A stretch of DNA of 64,000 bases, taken from contig NZ_JACNMM010000007.1 of NCBI RefSeq assembly GCF_020529025.1, positions 1-64,000 of the forward strand. The letters run 5' to 3'. The stretch is from Oceaniglobus trochenteri (GTDB lineage: Bacteria; Pseudomonadota; Alphaproteobacteria; Rhodobacterales; Rhodobacteraceae). A program made the translations under genes and the position numbers. This document shows, in pieces, positions 8,554-16,596 of this stretch; within the stretch, counting starts at the first letter, position 1; each line of letters opens with the position of its first letter. The notes beneath the pieces were generated by a model. That model made no database searches. It was not told the origin of the DNA and saw only the letters and a program-made list of their open reading frames with translations.

Positions 8554-9534
8554 TCAGGTCTCCACCTTCATTGCCTTGGCCTTCTTGCGCAGCCAGGAGT
8601 TGAGGATGACGGCGAAGATGGTCAGCGAACCGATCGCCAGCTTGAACCAGTTGGCATCGACCTGCGACAGCACCAGCCCGTTGTCGATCACCCGGATCAG
8701 GGTGGCGCCGATGATGCCCCCCAGGATCGTGCCGATCCCGCCGGTCAGGGCCGTGCCGCCGATCACTGCCGCCGCGACGGCCTGAAGCTCCAGCCCCTCG
8801 CCGATCGAGGGCAGCGGCGCGCCAAGGCGCATCACCTGGATGGTGCCGGCGAACCCCGCCAGCAGCGAACACAGCATGAAACACGCGGTCTTCACCCGCG
8901 CCGTGGGAATGCCCATGGCCTGGGCCGCGGGCAGGAAACCGCCCGTGGCGCGCACCCAGTTGCCGAAGTTCGTGCGCGACAGCAGAAGCGATACCACCAC
9001 CGCCACCAGGACGAACCAGACAAAGGACATGCGGAACAGATCGTTCGGCCCGACAAAGGATGTGAACATCCCTCGCGGCAAGGCGTCGCGCGGCAGGACC
9101 GGCGGGAAGCCCCCGGAAATCACGACGGTGATCGACCGCGCGACGAACAGCATCCCAAGCGTGGTGATGAAGCTGGGGATCTGGAAGCGGATGGTCAGGA
9201 AGCCGTTGACGAATCCGATCAGAAGCGCCGTTGCCATGCCGGCCATGATCGCGGGCAGGAAGGGCCAGCCGTCCTGAATGAGAACCGCCATCACCATGGG
9301 CGTCAGCGCGAATACCGACCCCACCGAGAGGTCGAATTCGCCGCATATCATCAGCAGGGTCACACCGATGGCCACCAGCGCCATTTCAGGCAGGATGCCC
9401 AGGATACCCTGCATGTTGTAGGCGTTCAGAAACGCGCCGTCGGTCTGAAACTGGAACACCGCCGCCAGCAGAAGCAGGAACACGATGCCCGCCAGCTCTG
9501 GTTTTTCCATGTAGATCTTGAGTAGTCGTCGCAT
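8554..9534 (-). CDS. Sugar ABC transporter permease (ribose-type)
   Basis: A 326-residue permease of the BPD_transp_2 class with about 8-10 membrane segments. The typical region GEFDLSVGSVFALTPMV follows the third segment, and GGTALTGGIGTILGG lies near residue 245; both are characteristic of RbsC-like permeases. It lies between the binding-protein gene and the ATPase gene in the sugar operon on the minus strand, and probably forms a homodimeric channel. Confidence 0.93.
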   Translation of the reverse strand: MRRLLKIYMEKPELAGIVFLLLLAAVFQFQTDGAFLNAYNMQGILGILPEMALVAIGVTLLMICGEFDLSVGSVFALTPMVMAVLIQDGWPFLPAIMAGMATALLIGFVNGFLTIRFQIPSFITTLGMLFVARSITVVISGGFPPVLPRDALPRGMFTSFVGPNDLFRMSFVWFVLVAVVVSLLLSRTNFGNWVRATGGFLPAAQAMGIPTARVKTACFMLCSLLAGFAGTIQVMRLGAPLPSIGEGLELQAVAAAVIGGTALTGGIGTILGGIIGATLIRVIDNGLVLSQVDANWFKLAIGSLTIFAVILNSWLRKKAKAMKVET

Positions 9535-9563
9535 GAAGCCCGTCCGCCCCCTTGGTTCTGAAG

Positions 9564-9591
9564 GGGGCCGCGGTGCGTTGCCCGCGACCCC
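9564..9591 (-). terminator. Intercistronic hairpin after sugar-binding-protein gene
   Basis: GGGGCCGCGG (9564-9573) pairs with CCGCGACCCC (9582-9591) with one mismatch around an 8-base loop, in the gap between the binding-protein stop and the permease start. There is no T-tract. It is one of seven such hairpins placed directly after binding-protein genes. Confidence 0.45.
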
Positions 9592-9605
9592 GGATCGTCA
9601 GATGC

Positions 9606-10580
9606 TCAGCGCAGGCCCTGCGCGGCGAGGTCTTTCAGGGCGGCAACATCCTCTTGCAGGACAAGGCCCTGACCGGTGTCCACATCGGTGGGCGACAGGC
9701 CGAAGTTGTGGGCCAGGTAGGCCTGTACGACCGGCATGAACCCCTGCATGTAGGGCTGCTGGTCGACCTGCACCTGGATATAGCCGGCCTCCATCTGCTG
9801 CAGCACTTCGGACACGATGTCGAAGCCGCCCATCAGAACGGTGCCCGGTTCGATCCCGCGATCGGCCAGAACCTGCGCGACATAGGCGTGCCACAGCCCG
9901 GTGTCGAAATAGACCGTCGTGTCGGGGTTGGCGTTGATATAGGCGCCCACCCGTTCGGCCACCTGCGCACCGTCGGTGCCGGTGTCCAGCCGTTCGATGT
10001 TGACGTCGCGGCCGGTTTCCTCGGCCCAGGCCTTGAGGCCCTCGATCACGCCCTGGCCGCGCTGTTCCGACCAGTTCTGGCCGGGCGCCGAAATGCCGAC
10101 GACCGCGTTGATCGGGCCTTCCTCGGGGAAGAACTCGGTCATCTTGGCGGCCAGCGACCGGCCCGCCGGCACGAAGCCCTGACCGATGAAGGCCGCGCGG
10201 GCGTTGCCTGCGGCGCCTTCGCTGTCGTCCACGTTGACGGCGACGGTGATCACGCCGTCATCGACCGCACGCTGGATGATCTCGTCAAAGGCGTTGTTGT
10301 CGACGATCGAGGTCAGCAGGGCGTCGGGGCTGCGCGCCAGCGCGGTCATCATGTTGGCGGCCTGCTGGTCGATGGCGCCTTCGGTCTGGGTAAAGACCAT
10401 CTGGCAGTTCGCCTCGATCTTTTCGCAGGCGTCGTCAAAGCCCTTCTTGACGGCCTGCCAGAACGGGTTGGATGCCGACGAGTGATGCGTGAAAACGATG
10501 TTCATCTTGTCGTCCTGCGCCATGGCCTGACCACCGGTCAGCGCCGCCGCAAGGGCGATGGTGGATACGAGTTTCTTCAT
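9606..10580 (-). CDS. Periplasmic sugar-binding protein (ribose-type, PBP1 fold)
   Basis: A 324-residue protein with a Sec signal peptide (MKKLVSTIALAAALTGGQAMA, cleaved before QDD; written in two parts, MKKLVSTIALAAALTGG and QAMA) and a type 1 periplasmic-binding fold (start of the mature domain MNIVFTHHSSASNPFW). It delivers a sugar to the permease/ATPase pair downstream. A GGAGG-like site precedes the ATG. It lies between the dehydratase gene and the permease gene of the same operon. The sugar is unknown. The operon enzymes suggest an aldose oxidised to a sugar acid. Confidence 0.92.
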   Translation of the reverse strand: MKKLVSTIALAAALTGGQAMAQDDKMNIVFTHHSSASNPFWQAVKKGFDDACEKIEANCQMVFTQTEGAIDQQAANMMTALARSPDALLTSIVDNNAFDEIIQRAVDDGVITVAVNVDDSEGAAGNARAAFIGQGFVPAGRSLAAKMTEFFPEEGPINAVVGISAPGQNWSEQRGQGVIEGLKAWAEETGRDVNIERLDTGTDGAQVAERVGAYINANPDTTVYFDTGLWHAYVAQVLADRGIEPGTVLMGGFDIVSEVLQQMEAGYIQVQVDQQPYMQGFMPVVQAYLAHNFGLSPTDVDTGQGLVLQEDVAALKDLAAQGLR

Positions 10581-10608
10581 GTCTTCCTCCCTTGGTAAAT
10601 CTTGCGGG

Positions 10609-11811
10609 TCAGATATCTGCCCCGGTCGTCATTCGCCTTGTCACGTCAAAGGCACGGGCAAGCTCGGGGTTGAGCGCCATGCCCAGCCCCGGCCCCGGCG
10701 GCACCGTGATCATGCCGTTGGTTACCGTCGGCAGCGCGGTCACCAGATCGCGGTACCAGGTGTTGTAGAAGGCGCGCACGCTTTCCTGCACCAGCGCGTT
10801 GGGCGCATTCAGCGACAGATGTGTCGATGCCCCCAGAACCACCGGCCCGGTGCAATCGTGCGGCGCAACCGGCAGGTGCCAGGTTTCGGCCATGGCGGCG
10901 ATCTTGCGCGCCTCGGACAGGCCACCGCACCAGGAAATGTCCAGCATGACAATACCCGCCGCACCGGTTTCCAGCAGGTCGCGGAAGGCCCAGCGGCTGC
11001 CCAGCGTTTCCGACGCCGAAATCGGGGCGCGGCTGACGGCGGCATAGCGGGCCAGGTCGCCCAGGCTGTCCATCTTGATGGGGTCTTCGTGCCAGAAGGT
11101 GCGGAACTGCTCCAGCTCGCGGGCGATTTCCATGGCCGGCAGCAGTTGCCACATCGAATGGAACTCGACCATGATGTCGATCTTGTCGCCCACCGCGTTG
11201 CGGATCTTCTCGAACGGTTCAAGTGCCGCGCGCATGTCCGGCCCCGAGATGTACTGACCGCGGGTCTTTTCGGCGGCCATGTCGAAGGGCCAGATCTTCA
11301 TGGCGGTGATGCCATCTTCCAGCAGCGATTGCGCCAGTTCGTCGGCGCGGTGCAGGAAACCGTTCAGGTCGTCATACTGCCCGCGCGTCTCCAGCCCATA
11401 GTTCCCCGACTGCTGGCCGGTGGCCTTCTTGATGTATTCGGTCCCGGCGCAGGTGTTGTAGGTGCGGATCTCGCGGCGCGAGAAGCCGCCCAGAAGCTGG
11501 GCAATCGGCTGGCCCGTGGCCTTGCCGAAGATGTCCCACAGCGCGATGTCGAAGGCGGAATTGCCGCGCACCTCGGCCCCGGTGGACCGGAACCCCAGAT
11601 AGCCGTTCAGATCGGCCGCCAGCAGGTCGATCTGCAGCGGGTCGCGCCCGATCACCTGCGGCGCGATGAATTCGTGGATGTAGGTTTCGACCGTTTCGGC
11701 AAGGAAGAACGTCTCGCCCAGGCCGGTGATGCCTTCGTCGGTGTGCACCTCGATCCACAGCAGGTTGGGCCGTTCGGCAATGCGGATGGTTTCGATTCCG
11801 GTTATCTTCAT
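10609..11811 (-). CDS. Enolase-superfamily (mandelate racemase/muconate lactonizing type) sugar-acid dehydratase
   Basis: A 400-residue enolase-superfamily enzyme. The capping domain is followed by the barrel with AMKIWPFD (Lys on strand 2), metal-ligand glutamates in IMVEFHSMW, FWHEDPIKMD and SASETLGSRW, and a histidine in VAPHDCTGP. The last fits the His-Asp dyad of the mandelate-racemase subgroup. The second basic residue of the usual KxK pair is replaced by Trp, so the chemistry is not simply that of classical sugar-acid dehydratases. It follows GntR and precedes the sugar importer, which supports action on the acid derived from the imported sugar. I cannot name the substrate. Confidence 0.85.
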   Translation of the reverse strand: MKITGIETIRIAERPNLLWIEVHTDEGITGLGETFFLAETVETYIHEFIAPQVIGRDPLQIDLLAADLNGYLGFRSTGAEVRGNSAFDIALWDIFGKATGQPIAQLLGGFSRREIRTYNTCAGTEYIKKATGQQSGNYGLETRGQYDDLNGFLHRADELAQSLLEDGITAMKIWPFDMAAEKTRGQYISGPDMRAALEPFEKIRNAVGDKIDIMVEFHSMWQLLPAMEIARELEQFRTFWHEDPIKMDSLGDLARYAAVSRAPISASETLGSRWAFRDLLETGAAGIVMLDISWCGGLSEARKIAAMAETWHLPVAPHDCTGPVVLGASTHLSLNAPNALVQESVRAFYNTWYRDLVTALPTVTNGMITVPPGPGLGMALNPELARAFDVTRRMTTGADI

Positions 11812-11818
11812 GTTTGCC

Positions 11819-12532
11819 TCACGCTATTCCGGCCGCGACCAGCGCGCGGACACTTTCATCGAAATGGAGCGACATCAGTTCGCTCGCTCGTTGTGGATTT
11901 CCCGTCTGTATCGCCTCGGCCAGGTCGCAATGCAGCCCGACAACCTTTTCCTGCTGGCTGCGCTCGGTACGGCTGCGCCATCCGATGGGCCAGGTCTGGC
12001 GGGTGATGCCTTCGAAGGCGCCGACGATCAGCGTGAACACCGGATTGCGCGCCGCCTTCGCGATCGCCAGGTGGAAAGCGATGTCGTGTTCCAGCATCCG
12101 GTCCAGATCATCGTGCGATTCGGACATGACCTGCGAATGCGCCACGATCTGCGCGGCCTCATCTTCGGTGCGCCGCAGCGCCGCCAGGGCCGCGGTGCGC
12201 GCCTCGATCGTGCGGCGCACGTCATAGATCTGCTGGATCGATATCTGATCGATGTGGACACCGTGTTCGATGAGCGGCGACAGCGAGGCATAGTCCAGCC
12301 CCGCCACCGTCGCCCGCTTGCCGGTGTTCTGTTCGATCAGCCGCATCGCCGCGAGCGAGCGAAAGGCCTCACGCACTGTGGTGCGCGATACGTTCAGCTC
12401 CCGGCTCATCTCGATCTCGCTGGGCAGCCTGTCCCCCAGGCCAAGATCGTTTACCCGGATATGCCGCGTGATGGCGGCGATGGTTTCGCCGACCAGGTTC
12501 TGGCTACCGGGAGTTTTGACGCGAGGATTCAC
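11819..12532 (-). CDS. FadR-type (FCD) GntR transcriptional regulator
   Basis: A 237-residue regulator with an N-terminal GntR winged helix (LGDRLPSEIEMSRELNVS then RTTVREAFRSLAAMRLIE) and an all-helical C-terminal FCD domain that usually binds an organic or sugar acid and a metal ion. It is the first gene of the minus-strand operon leading to the aldose epimerase, so it probably regulates its own operon. A dyad matching the FCD operator style lies 25 bases upstream at 12557-12573. An ATG further downstream is unlikely because it would cut the winged helix. Confidence 0.9.
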   Translation of the reverse strand: MNPRVKTPGSQNLVGETIAAITRHIRVNDLGLGDRLPSEIEMSRELNVSRTTVREAFRSLAAMRLIEQNTGKRATVAGLDYASLSPLIEHGVHIDQISIQQIYDVRRTIEARTAALAALRRTEDEAAQIVAHSQVMSESHDDLDRMLEHDIAFHLAIAKAARNPVFTLIVGAFEGITRQTWPIGWRSRTERSQQEKVVGLHCDLAEAIQTGNPQRASELMSLHFDESVRALVAAGIA

Positions 12533-12556
12533 GGGGTTTCCAATGCAGATTCGCCA

Positions 12557-12573
12557 AACTTGTAGGACAGGTT
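12557..12573. promoter_or_regulatory. Candidate GntR operator upstream of the sugar operon
   Basis: AACTTGTAGGACAGGTT is an imperfect dyad (AACyTGT, three bases, ACArGTT). FCD-type GntR proteins typically bind short dyads of the form TNGT-N3-ACNA, which this approaches. It lies just upstream of the GntR gene, so autoregulation is the simplest reading. Confidence 0.45.
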
Positions 12574-12718
12574 TATTGAAAATGATTGTTACCTATCCCG
12601 ATTGTGGTCTGTCAACATCCATTTCCACTTTTTCGGGCACCCCGAATGCGGCCCCGCAAGGCTGGTTTCTTGCTGGCCGGCGCGCCGGGCTTGCCGACAG
12701 CCATTTTCAGAAAAGGGA

Positions 12719-12766
12719 TTGACAGAATCCCTCGTTACTTTACTCACTAAGTAAACAAAAGGAGGG
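12719..12766 (+). promoter_or_regulatory. Promoter and ROK operator upstream of the sulfatase/ABC operon
   Basis: TTGACA at 12719-12724 is a perfect -35 box. A weak -10 (TACTCA, 12741-12746) follows after 16 bases. Over it lies the perfect dyad TTTACT-cacta-AGTAAA (12739-12755), a good candidate for the ROK repressor encoded directly downstream. AGGAGGG at about 12761-12766 is the ribosome site for ATG 12771. The rest of the 238-base gap to GntR shows no gene. Confidence 0.5.
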
Positions 12767-12770
12767 CGAC

Positions 12771-13922
12771 ATGACGGCCATCGGCAACATCCTCAGCCTG
12801 CTGCGCGATACCGAAGGGCTTTCCCGGGCCGATATCGTGCGCGCCACGGGTCTGTCCTCGGCCGCGACCACGAAGATCACCGCCCAGATCCTTGCCGAGG
12901 GCTATGCCCGCGAAACCCGGGCCGAGGATTTCACCGGCATCGGCCGCCCCCCCGTCACGATCAGCCTTTGCCCCGATGCCCGGCTGGTCTGTGGCATTCA
13001 CCTGTCGGCGGGCAAGGTGGCCATCGCCCTGACCAACCTGCGGCTGGAGCCGGTAGCCGAAACGCGGTTCGGTTTCGATACCGCCTCGTCGCCTGACGAG
13101 GTGATCGAACGCACCGTCGCCGCCGCCAACGACCTGTTCGAACGCAACGGCACCCTGCGCCAGGATATCGTCGGGGTCGGTGTCGGGGTTCCCGGTCGGG
13201 TGGACGCCGCTCAGCGCATCAACACCCATGCCGTCGCAACCGGTTGGTACGACGTGCCCTTCGCCGACCGCTTCGAGGCCGCCTTCGACCTGCCCGTGGC
13301 GCTTCAGCACAACGCCACCGCCATCGCCCTGGCCGAAACCTGGTTCGGCGCCGGGCGCACCGCCGAAAGCACCCTGCATGTCTTCATGGGGCGCGGCACC
13401 GGCGGGGGCCTTGCCTATGCCTCGCGGGCGCTGGCTCCGGCGCGGATCGGCGGCCCCATCGAACTGGGCCATATCGTGATCGACCAGAACGGCGCGTCCT
13501 GCGCCTGCGGCGGGCGCGGCTGCCTTGAAACGGTCTTTGCCGAACGCCCGTTGCTGAAGGCCCTGGGCCTTGACGAAGTGCCGCCCGAAGGCCTGATCGC
13601 CGCGGCCATGCGCACCCCCGAATGGGACGGCATCTACGATGCCTTCCTGCGCGCCCTGGCCACCACCGTCACCCTGATCGCCCCCGAGGCGGTGGTGCTG
13701 GGCGGACACCTGGAAGTGGCGCCGCCCGAATTCACCGACCGCCTGCGCCAGGATCTGGGCGGGCGCATCATGCAGCAGCAACGTGTCGGCCTGACCATCG
13801 GCCCGACATTGCTGGGCCCCGGTGTCGGTGTGCGCGGTGCGGCCTGCGTGGGGCTGGACCGGTTCTTCTATGCCGCCGGCCCGTCGCGCCAGCGCCCGGC
13901 GCATCACCGCGTCACGACATGA
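12771..13922 (+). CDS. ROK-family transcriptional repressor
   Basis: A 383-residue ROK protein with an N-terminal winged helix (LSRADIVRATGLSSAATTKI) and a sugar-kinase-like core. The ROK zinc motif is CACGGRGCLE, and the hexose-contact region is GGPIELGHIVID. In true ROK kinases the catalytic Asp lies in an NDAN-like motif. Here the aligned stretch is HNAT, so the aspartate is replaced and the protein is best read as a regulator, not a kinase. It heads the operon with a SsuABC-type importer and a sulfatase, and probably responds to a sugar or sugar-sulfate derivative. It overlaps a good dyad in its promoter. Confidence 0.9.
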   Translation: MTAIGNILSLLRDTEGLSRADIVRATGLSSAATTKITAQILAEGYARETRAEDFTGIGRPPVTISLCPDARLVCGIHLSAGKVAIALTNLRLEPVAETRFGFDTASSPDEVIERTVAAANDLFERNGTLRQDIVGVGVGVPGRVDAAQRINTHAVATGWYDVPFADRFEAAFDLPVALQHNATAIALAETWFGAGRTAESTLHVFMGRGTGGGLAYASRALAPARIGGPIELGHIVIDQNGASCACGGRGCLETVFAERPLLKALGLDEVPPEGLIAAAMRTPEWDGIYDAFLRALATTVTLIAPEAVVLGGHLEVAPPEFTDRLRQDLGGRIMQQQRVGLTIGPTLLGPGVGVRGAACVGLDRFFYAAGPSRQRPAHHRVTT

Positions 13923-13935
13923 ATCGCAGAAAAGG

Positions 13936-13951
13936 CCCGGCCGTGGCCGGG
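13936..13951 (+). other. Short GC hairpin between ROK gene and ABC permease
   Basis: CCCGGCC and GGCCGGG form a short perfect inverted repeat in the 44-base gap before the permease. It is too short and lacks a T-tract, so I do not call it a terminator. It may partly separate regulator expression from the transporter. Confidence 0.3.
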
Positions 13952-13966
13952 AAGGGAGAGTAACAG

Positions 13967-14761
13967 ATGTCCGTCATATCCGACGCCGAACCACCCGATC
14001 AGAAACGCCGCGGCGTCCCGCCCCGCGCCCTTGTTCTGGGTATCATTTCCTTCGCGGCGGGCATCGGCCTGTGGTGGCTTGCCACGGTGTCCGGGCTGTC
14101 GGTGCTGCCCAACCCGCTTGCCGTCGCGATCCGCTTTGGCGAGCTTCTGGCCAACGGGCAACTTCTATCGGATGCCGGGGCGTCGCTGGCGCGGGTGTTG
14201 ACCGGTTTTGTCATCGGCACGGCCGTTGCCATTCCGGTCGGCTTCCTGATGGGCTGGTACAAGACCGCGCGGTCGCTCATCGACCCCTGGATCCAGTTCT
14301 TCCGCGTCGTCCCGCCGCTGGCGATCATCCCCCTGGCCATCGTCACGCTGGGGATCGACGAAAAGCCCAAGATCTTCGTCATCTTCCTGGCGGCATTCCT
14401 GTCGTCGGTGGTGGCGACCTATCAAGGCGTCATCAGCGTCGACAAGACCTATATCAACGCCGCCCGGGTGCTGGGCGCGTCGGACCGCACGATCTTTGCC
14501 AAGGTCGTCATCCCGGCCTCGACGCCCTTCATCCTCGTGGGCTTTCGCATCGGGCTGGGCTCGGCCTGGGCGACGGTGGTGGCGGCCGAACTGATCGCGG
14601 CCCAATCGGGGCTGGGGTTCAGGATGCAGCAGGCGCAGCTTTACTACGATTTGCCGACGATCTTCGTGTCGCTGATCACCATCGGAATACTTGGGCTGAT
14701 CATGGACCGCGTCGTCGTCTGGAGCGACACCCGCCTTACCGGCTGGCAGGAAAGGATGTGA
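13967..14761 (+). CDS. ABC transporter permease, sulfonate/taurine/nitrate type
   Basis: A 264-residue permease of the BPD_transp_1 class with about six membrane segments. The cytoplasmic EAA-type loop reads [20 protein letters not shown]. This pattern is characteristic of SsuC/TauC-like permeases. It lies 44 bases after the ROK gene and ends 2 bases before the ATPase start. With the ATPase and binding protein downstream it makes up an importer whose substrate is probably a sulfate ester, given the sulfatase at the end of the operon (inference). Confidence 0.92.
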   Translation: MSVISDAEPPDQKRRGVPPRALVLGIISFAAGIGLWWLATVSGLSVLPNPLAVAIRFGELLANGQLLSDAGASLARVLTGFVIGTAVAIPVGFLMGWYKTARSLIDPWIQFFRVVPPLAIIPLAIVTLGIDEKPKIFVIFLAAFLSSVVATYQGVISVDKTYINAARVLGASDRTIFAKVVIPASTPFILVGFRIGLGSAWATVVAAELIAAQSGLGFRMQQAQLYYDLPTIFVSLITIGILGLIMDRVVVWSDTRLTGWQERM

Positions 14762-14763
14762 TC

Positions 14764-15549
14764 ATGGACACCCAGGACCCCAAGATCCGTTTCGACAATG
14801 TCACCAAGGTGTTCGGTGAAGGCGTCGATGCCTTCACCGCCCTTCGGAACCTGAACCTGGATATCGCCGATGGTGAAATCGTCACCGTCGTCGGGCCCTC
14901 GGGCTGTGGCAAATCCACCGCTATGAATATCGTGGCCGGGTTGCAGGATGTCACATCCGGCCAATGTCTTGTGAACGGAACCGAGGTGCACGGCCCCGGC
15001 CCCGACCGTGGCGTGATCTTCCAGCAATATGCGCTGTTTCCCTGGCTGACGGTGCGCAAGAATGTCGAATTCGGCCTCAAGCTTCAGGGGCTGGGCAAGG
15101 ACGAAAGGCGCAAGCGGGCCGAACACTACATCGCGCTTGTCGGTCTGTCGGATTTCGCCGACACCCTGCCCAAGAACCTCTCGGGCGGGATGAAGCAGCG
15201 CTGCGCCATCGCGCGGGCCTATGCGGTGAACCCCAGTGTTCTACTGATGGACGAACCCTTTGGCGCGCTGGACGCGCTGACGCGGGTGCGCCTTCAGGAT
15301 CAGCTGCTTGATACCTGGTCGCGCGACAAGCGCACCATCATGTTCATCACCCACGATGTCGACGAAGCGGTCTACCTGGCGCACCGGGTGATCGTTCTGG
15401 CGGCGCGCCCCGGGCGCCTGCAGGAGATCATCGAGGTCGACCTGCCCTTTCCCCGCAACGAGGACATCCGCCTGTCGTCCGAATTCACCAAGATCCGCAA
15501 TCGTGTCTGGCACGCGGTCTATACCCGTTCCGACAAAGAAACCGCATGA
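14764..15549 (+). CDS. ABC transporter ATP-binding protein, SsuB/TauB type
   Basis: A 261-residue ABC ATPase with Walker [10 protein letters not shown], signature LSGGMKQRCAIARAY and Walker B VLLMDEPFGALDALTR, the pattern of the SsuB/TauB/NrtD group. I start it at ATG 14764 (MDTQDPKIRF), two bases after the permease stop. A longer frame starting at 13822 overlaps the upstream genes and is not real. It energises the importer encoded by its neighbours. Confidence 0.93.
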   Translation: MDTQDPKIRFDNVTKVFGEGVDAFTALRNLNLDIADGEIVTVVGPSGCGKSTAMNIVAGLQDVTSGQCLVNGTEVHGPGPDRGVIFQQYALFPWLTVRKNVEFGLKLQGLGKDERRKRAEHYIALVGLSDFADTLPKNLSGGMKQRCAIARAYAVNPSVLLMDEPFGALDALTRVRLQDQLLDTWSRDKRTIMFITHDVDEAVYLAHRVIVLAARPGRLQEIIEVDLPFPRNEDIRLSSEFTKIRNRVWHAVYTRSDKETA

Positions 15550-15563
15550 AGAGGAGGAACATC

Positions 15564-16538
15564 ATGCAAATCACCAAGCGCAACTTTCTGGGCACCACCG
15601 CCGGGCTGATCGCCCTGGCCGCGACCTTCGGCACCGCCGCATCGGCCCAGGACATGACCGAAATCCGCATGGGTTACATCGCCGATTATTTCGGCACCTC
15701 GATGGTGGCCATCGCCACGGAAAAGGGTCTGTGGGAAAAGCACGGGCTTGACGCCGACACCAAGGTCTTCACCAACGGCCCGATCCAGGTTCAGGCGCTG
15801 AACGCCGGTTCGCTGGACTTTGCCTATATCGGCCCCGGCGCGCTGTGGCTGCCCGCCAGCGGCCAGGCCAAGGTAATCGCCGTCAACGCCCTGGGCTATA
15901 CCGACCGCGTGATCGCCCAGCCCGGCATCGACGGGATCGAAGGGCTGAAGGGCAAGAAGGTCGGCGTGCCCGAAGGCACCTCGGGCGACATGTTGCTGCG
16001 CCTGGCGCTGGATCGCGCCGGCATGACCACGGATGACATCGAAGTCGTCAAGATGGACCCCAGCACCATCGTCACCGCCTTTGCCTCGGGGCAGATCGAC
16101 GGTGCGGGCATCTGGTATCCCTTCGTCGACGTGATCAAGCAGCGCATCCCCGACCTGGGCGAACTGACCTCGAACGAGGATTTCTTCCCCGAGATTGCCT
16201 TCCCCTCCAGCTTCATCGTCAGCGACGCCATGGCCGGCAACGAAGAGGCGATCCTGAAGGTCAATGCCGTCATCAAGGAAGCGCTGGATTTCCGCCGCGA
16301 CAACCTGGACGAGGCGGTTTCGATCACCGCCAAGTTCCTGGGCGTGCCCGAAGGCCCCCTGAAGGCCGAGGCGGTTCAGGCCAAACTGCCTTCCAGCGCC
16401 GAGCTTGAGGAGCTGACCCGCAACGGCAACGTCGGCAACTGGTTCGACACGTTGGCCAATCTCTATGCCGACTTCGGCAAGATCGACGAACCGCTGCCGG
16501 CTTCCGAATTCTACCTCGGCGATCTTTACGCCCGCTGA
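15564..16538 (+). CDS. Periplasmic binding protein, SsuA/NMT1-like
   Basis: A 324-residue binding protein of the SsuA/TauA/NMT1 class. I start it at ATG 15564 because AGGAGG at 15552-15557 lies directly upstream. The earlier ATG at 15546 would put that site inside the gene. The signal peptide is MQITKRNFLGTTAGLIALAA with cleavage near TAASAQ. The mature domain begins DMTEIRMGYIADYFG. It is the substrate-capturing part of the importer in this operon and is followed by a strong hairpin and then the sulfatase gene. Confidence 0.92.
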   Translation: MQITKRNFLGTTAGLIALAATFGTAASAQDMTEIRMGYIADYFGTSMVAIATEKGLWEKHGLDADTKVFTNGPIQVQALNAGSLDFAYIGPGALWLPASGQAKVIAVNALGYTDRVIAQPGIDGIEGLKGKKVGVPEGTSGDMLLRLALDRAGMTTDDIEVVKMDPSTIVTAFASGQIDGAGIWYPFVDVIKQRIPDLGELTSNEDFFPEIAFPSSFIVSDAMAGNEEAILKVNAVIKEALDFRRDNLDEAVSITAKFLGVPEGPLKAEAVQAKLPSSAELEELTRNGNVGNWFDTLANLYADFGKIDEPLPASEFYLGDLYAR

Positions 16539-16547
16539 TGCCCATCC

Positions 16548-16573
16548 GGCCGGCCGCAGCCAGGCGGCCGGCC
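16548..16573 (+). terminator. Intercistronic hairpin after SsuA-like gene
   Basis: A perfect 10-bp stem, GGCCGGCCGC paired with GCGGCCGGCC around a 6-base loop, lies between the binding-protein stop and the sulfatase start. No T-tract follows. It may protect the binding-protein message or reduce read-through into the sulfatase gene. Confidence 0.55.
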
Positions 16574-16596
16574 CCCACCCTGCCTTGAGGATACCC

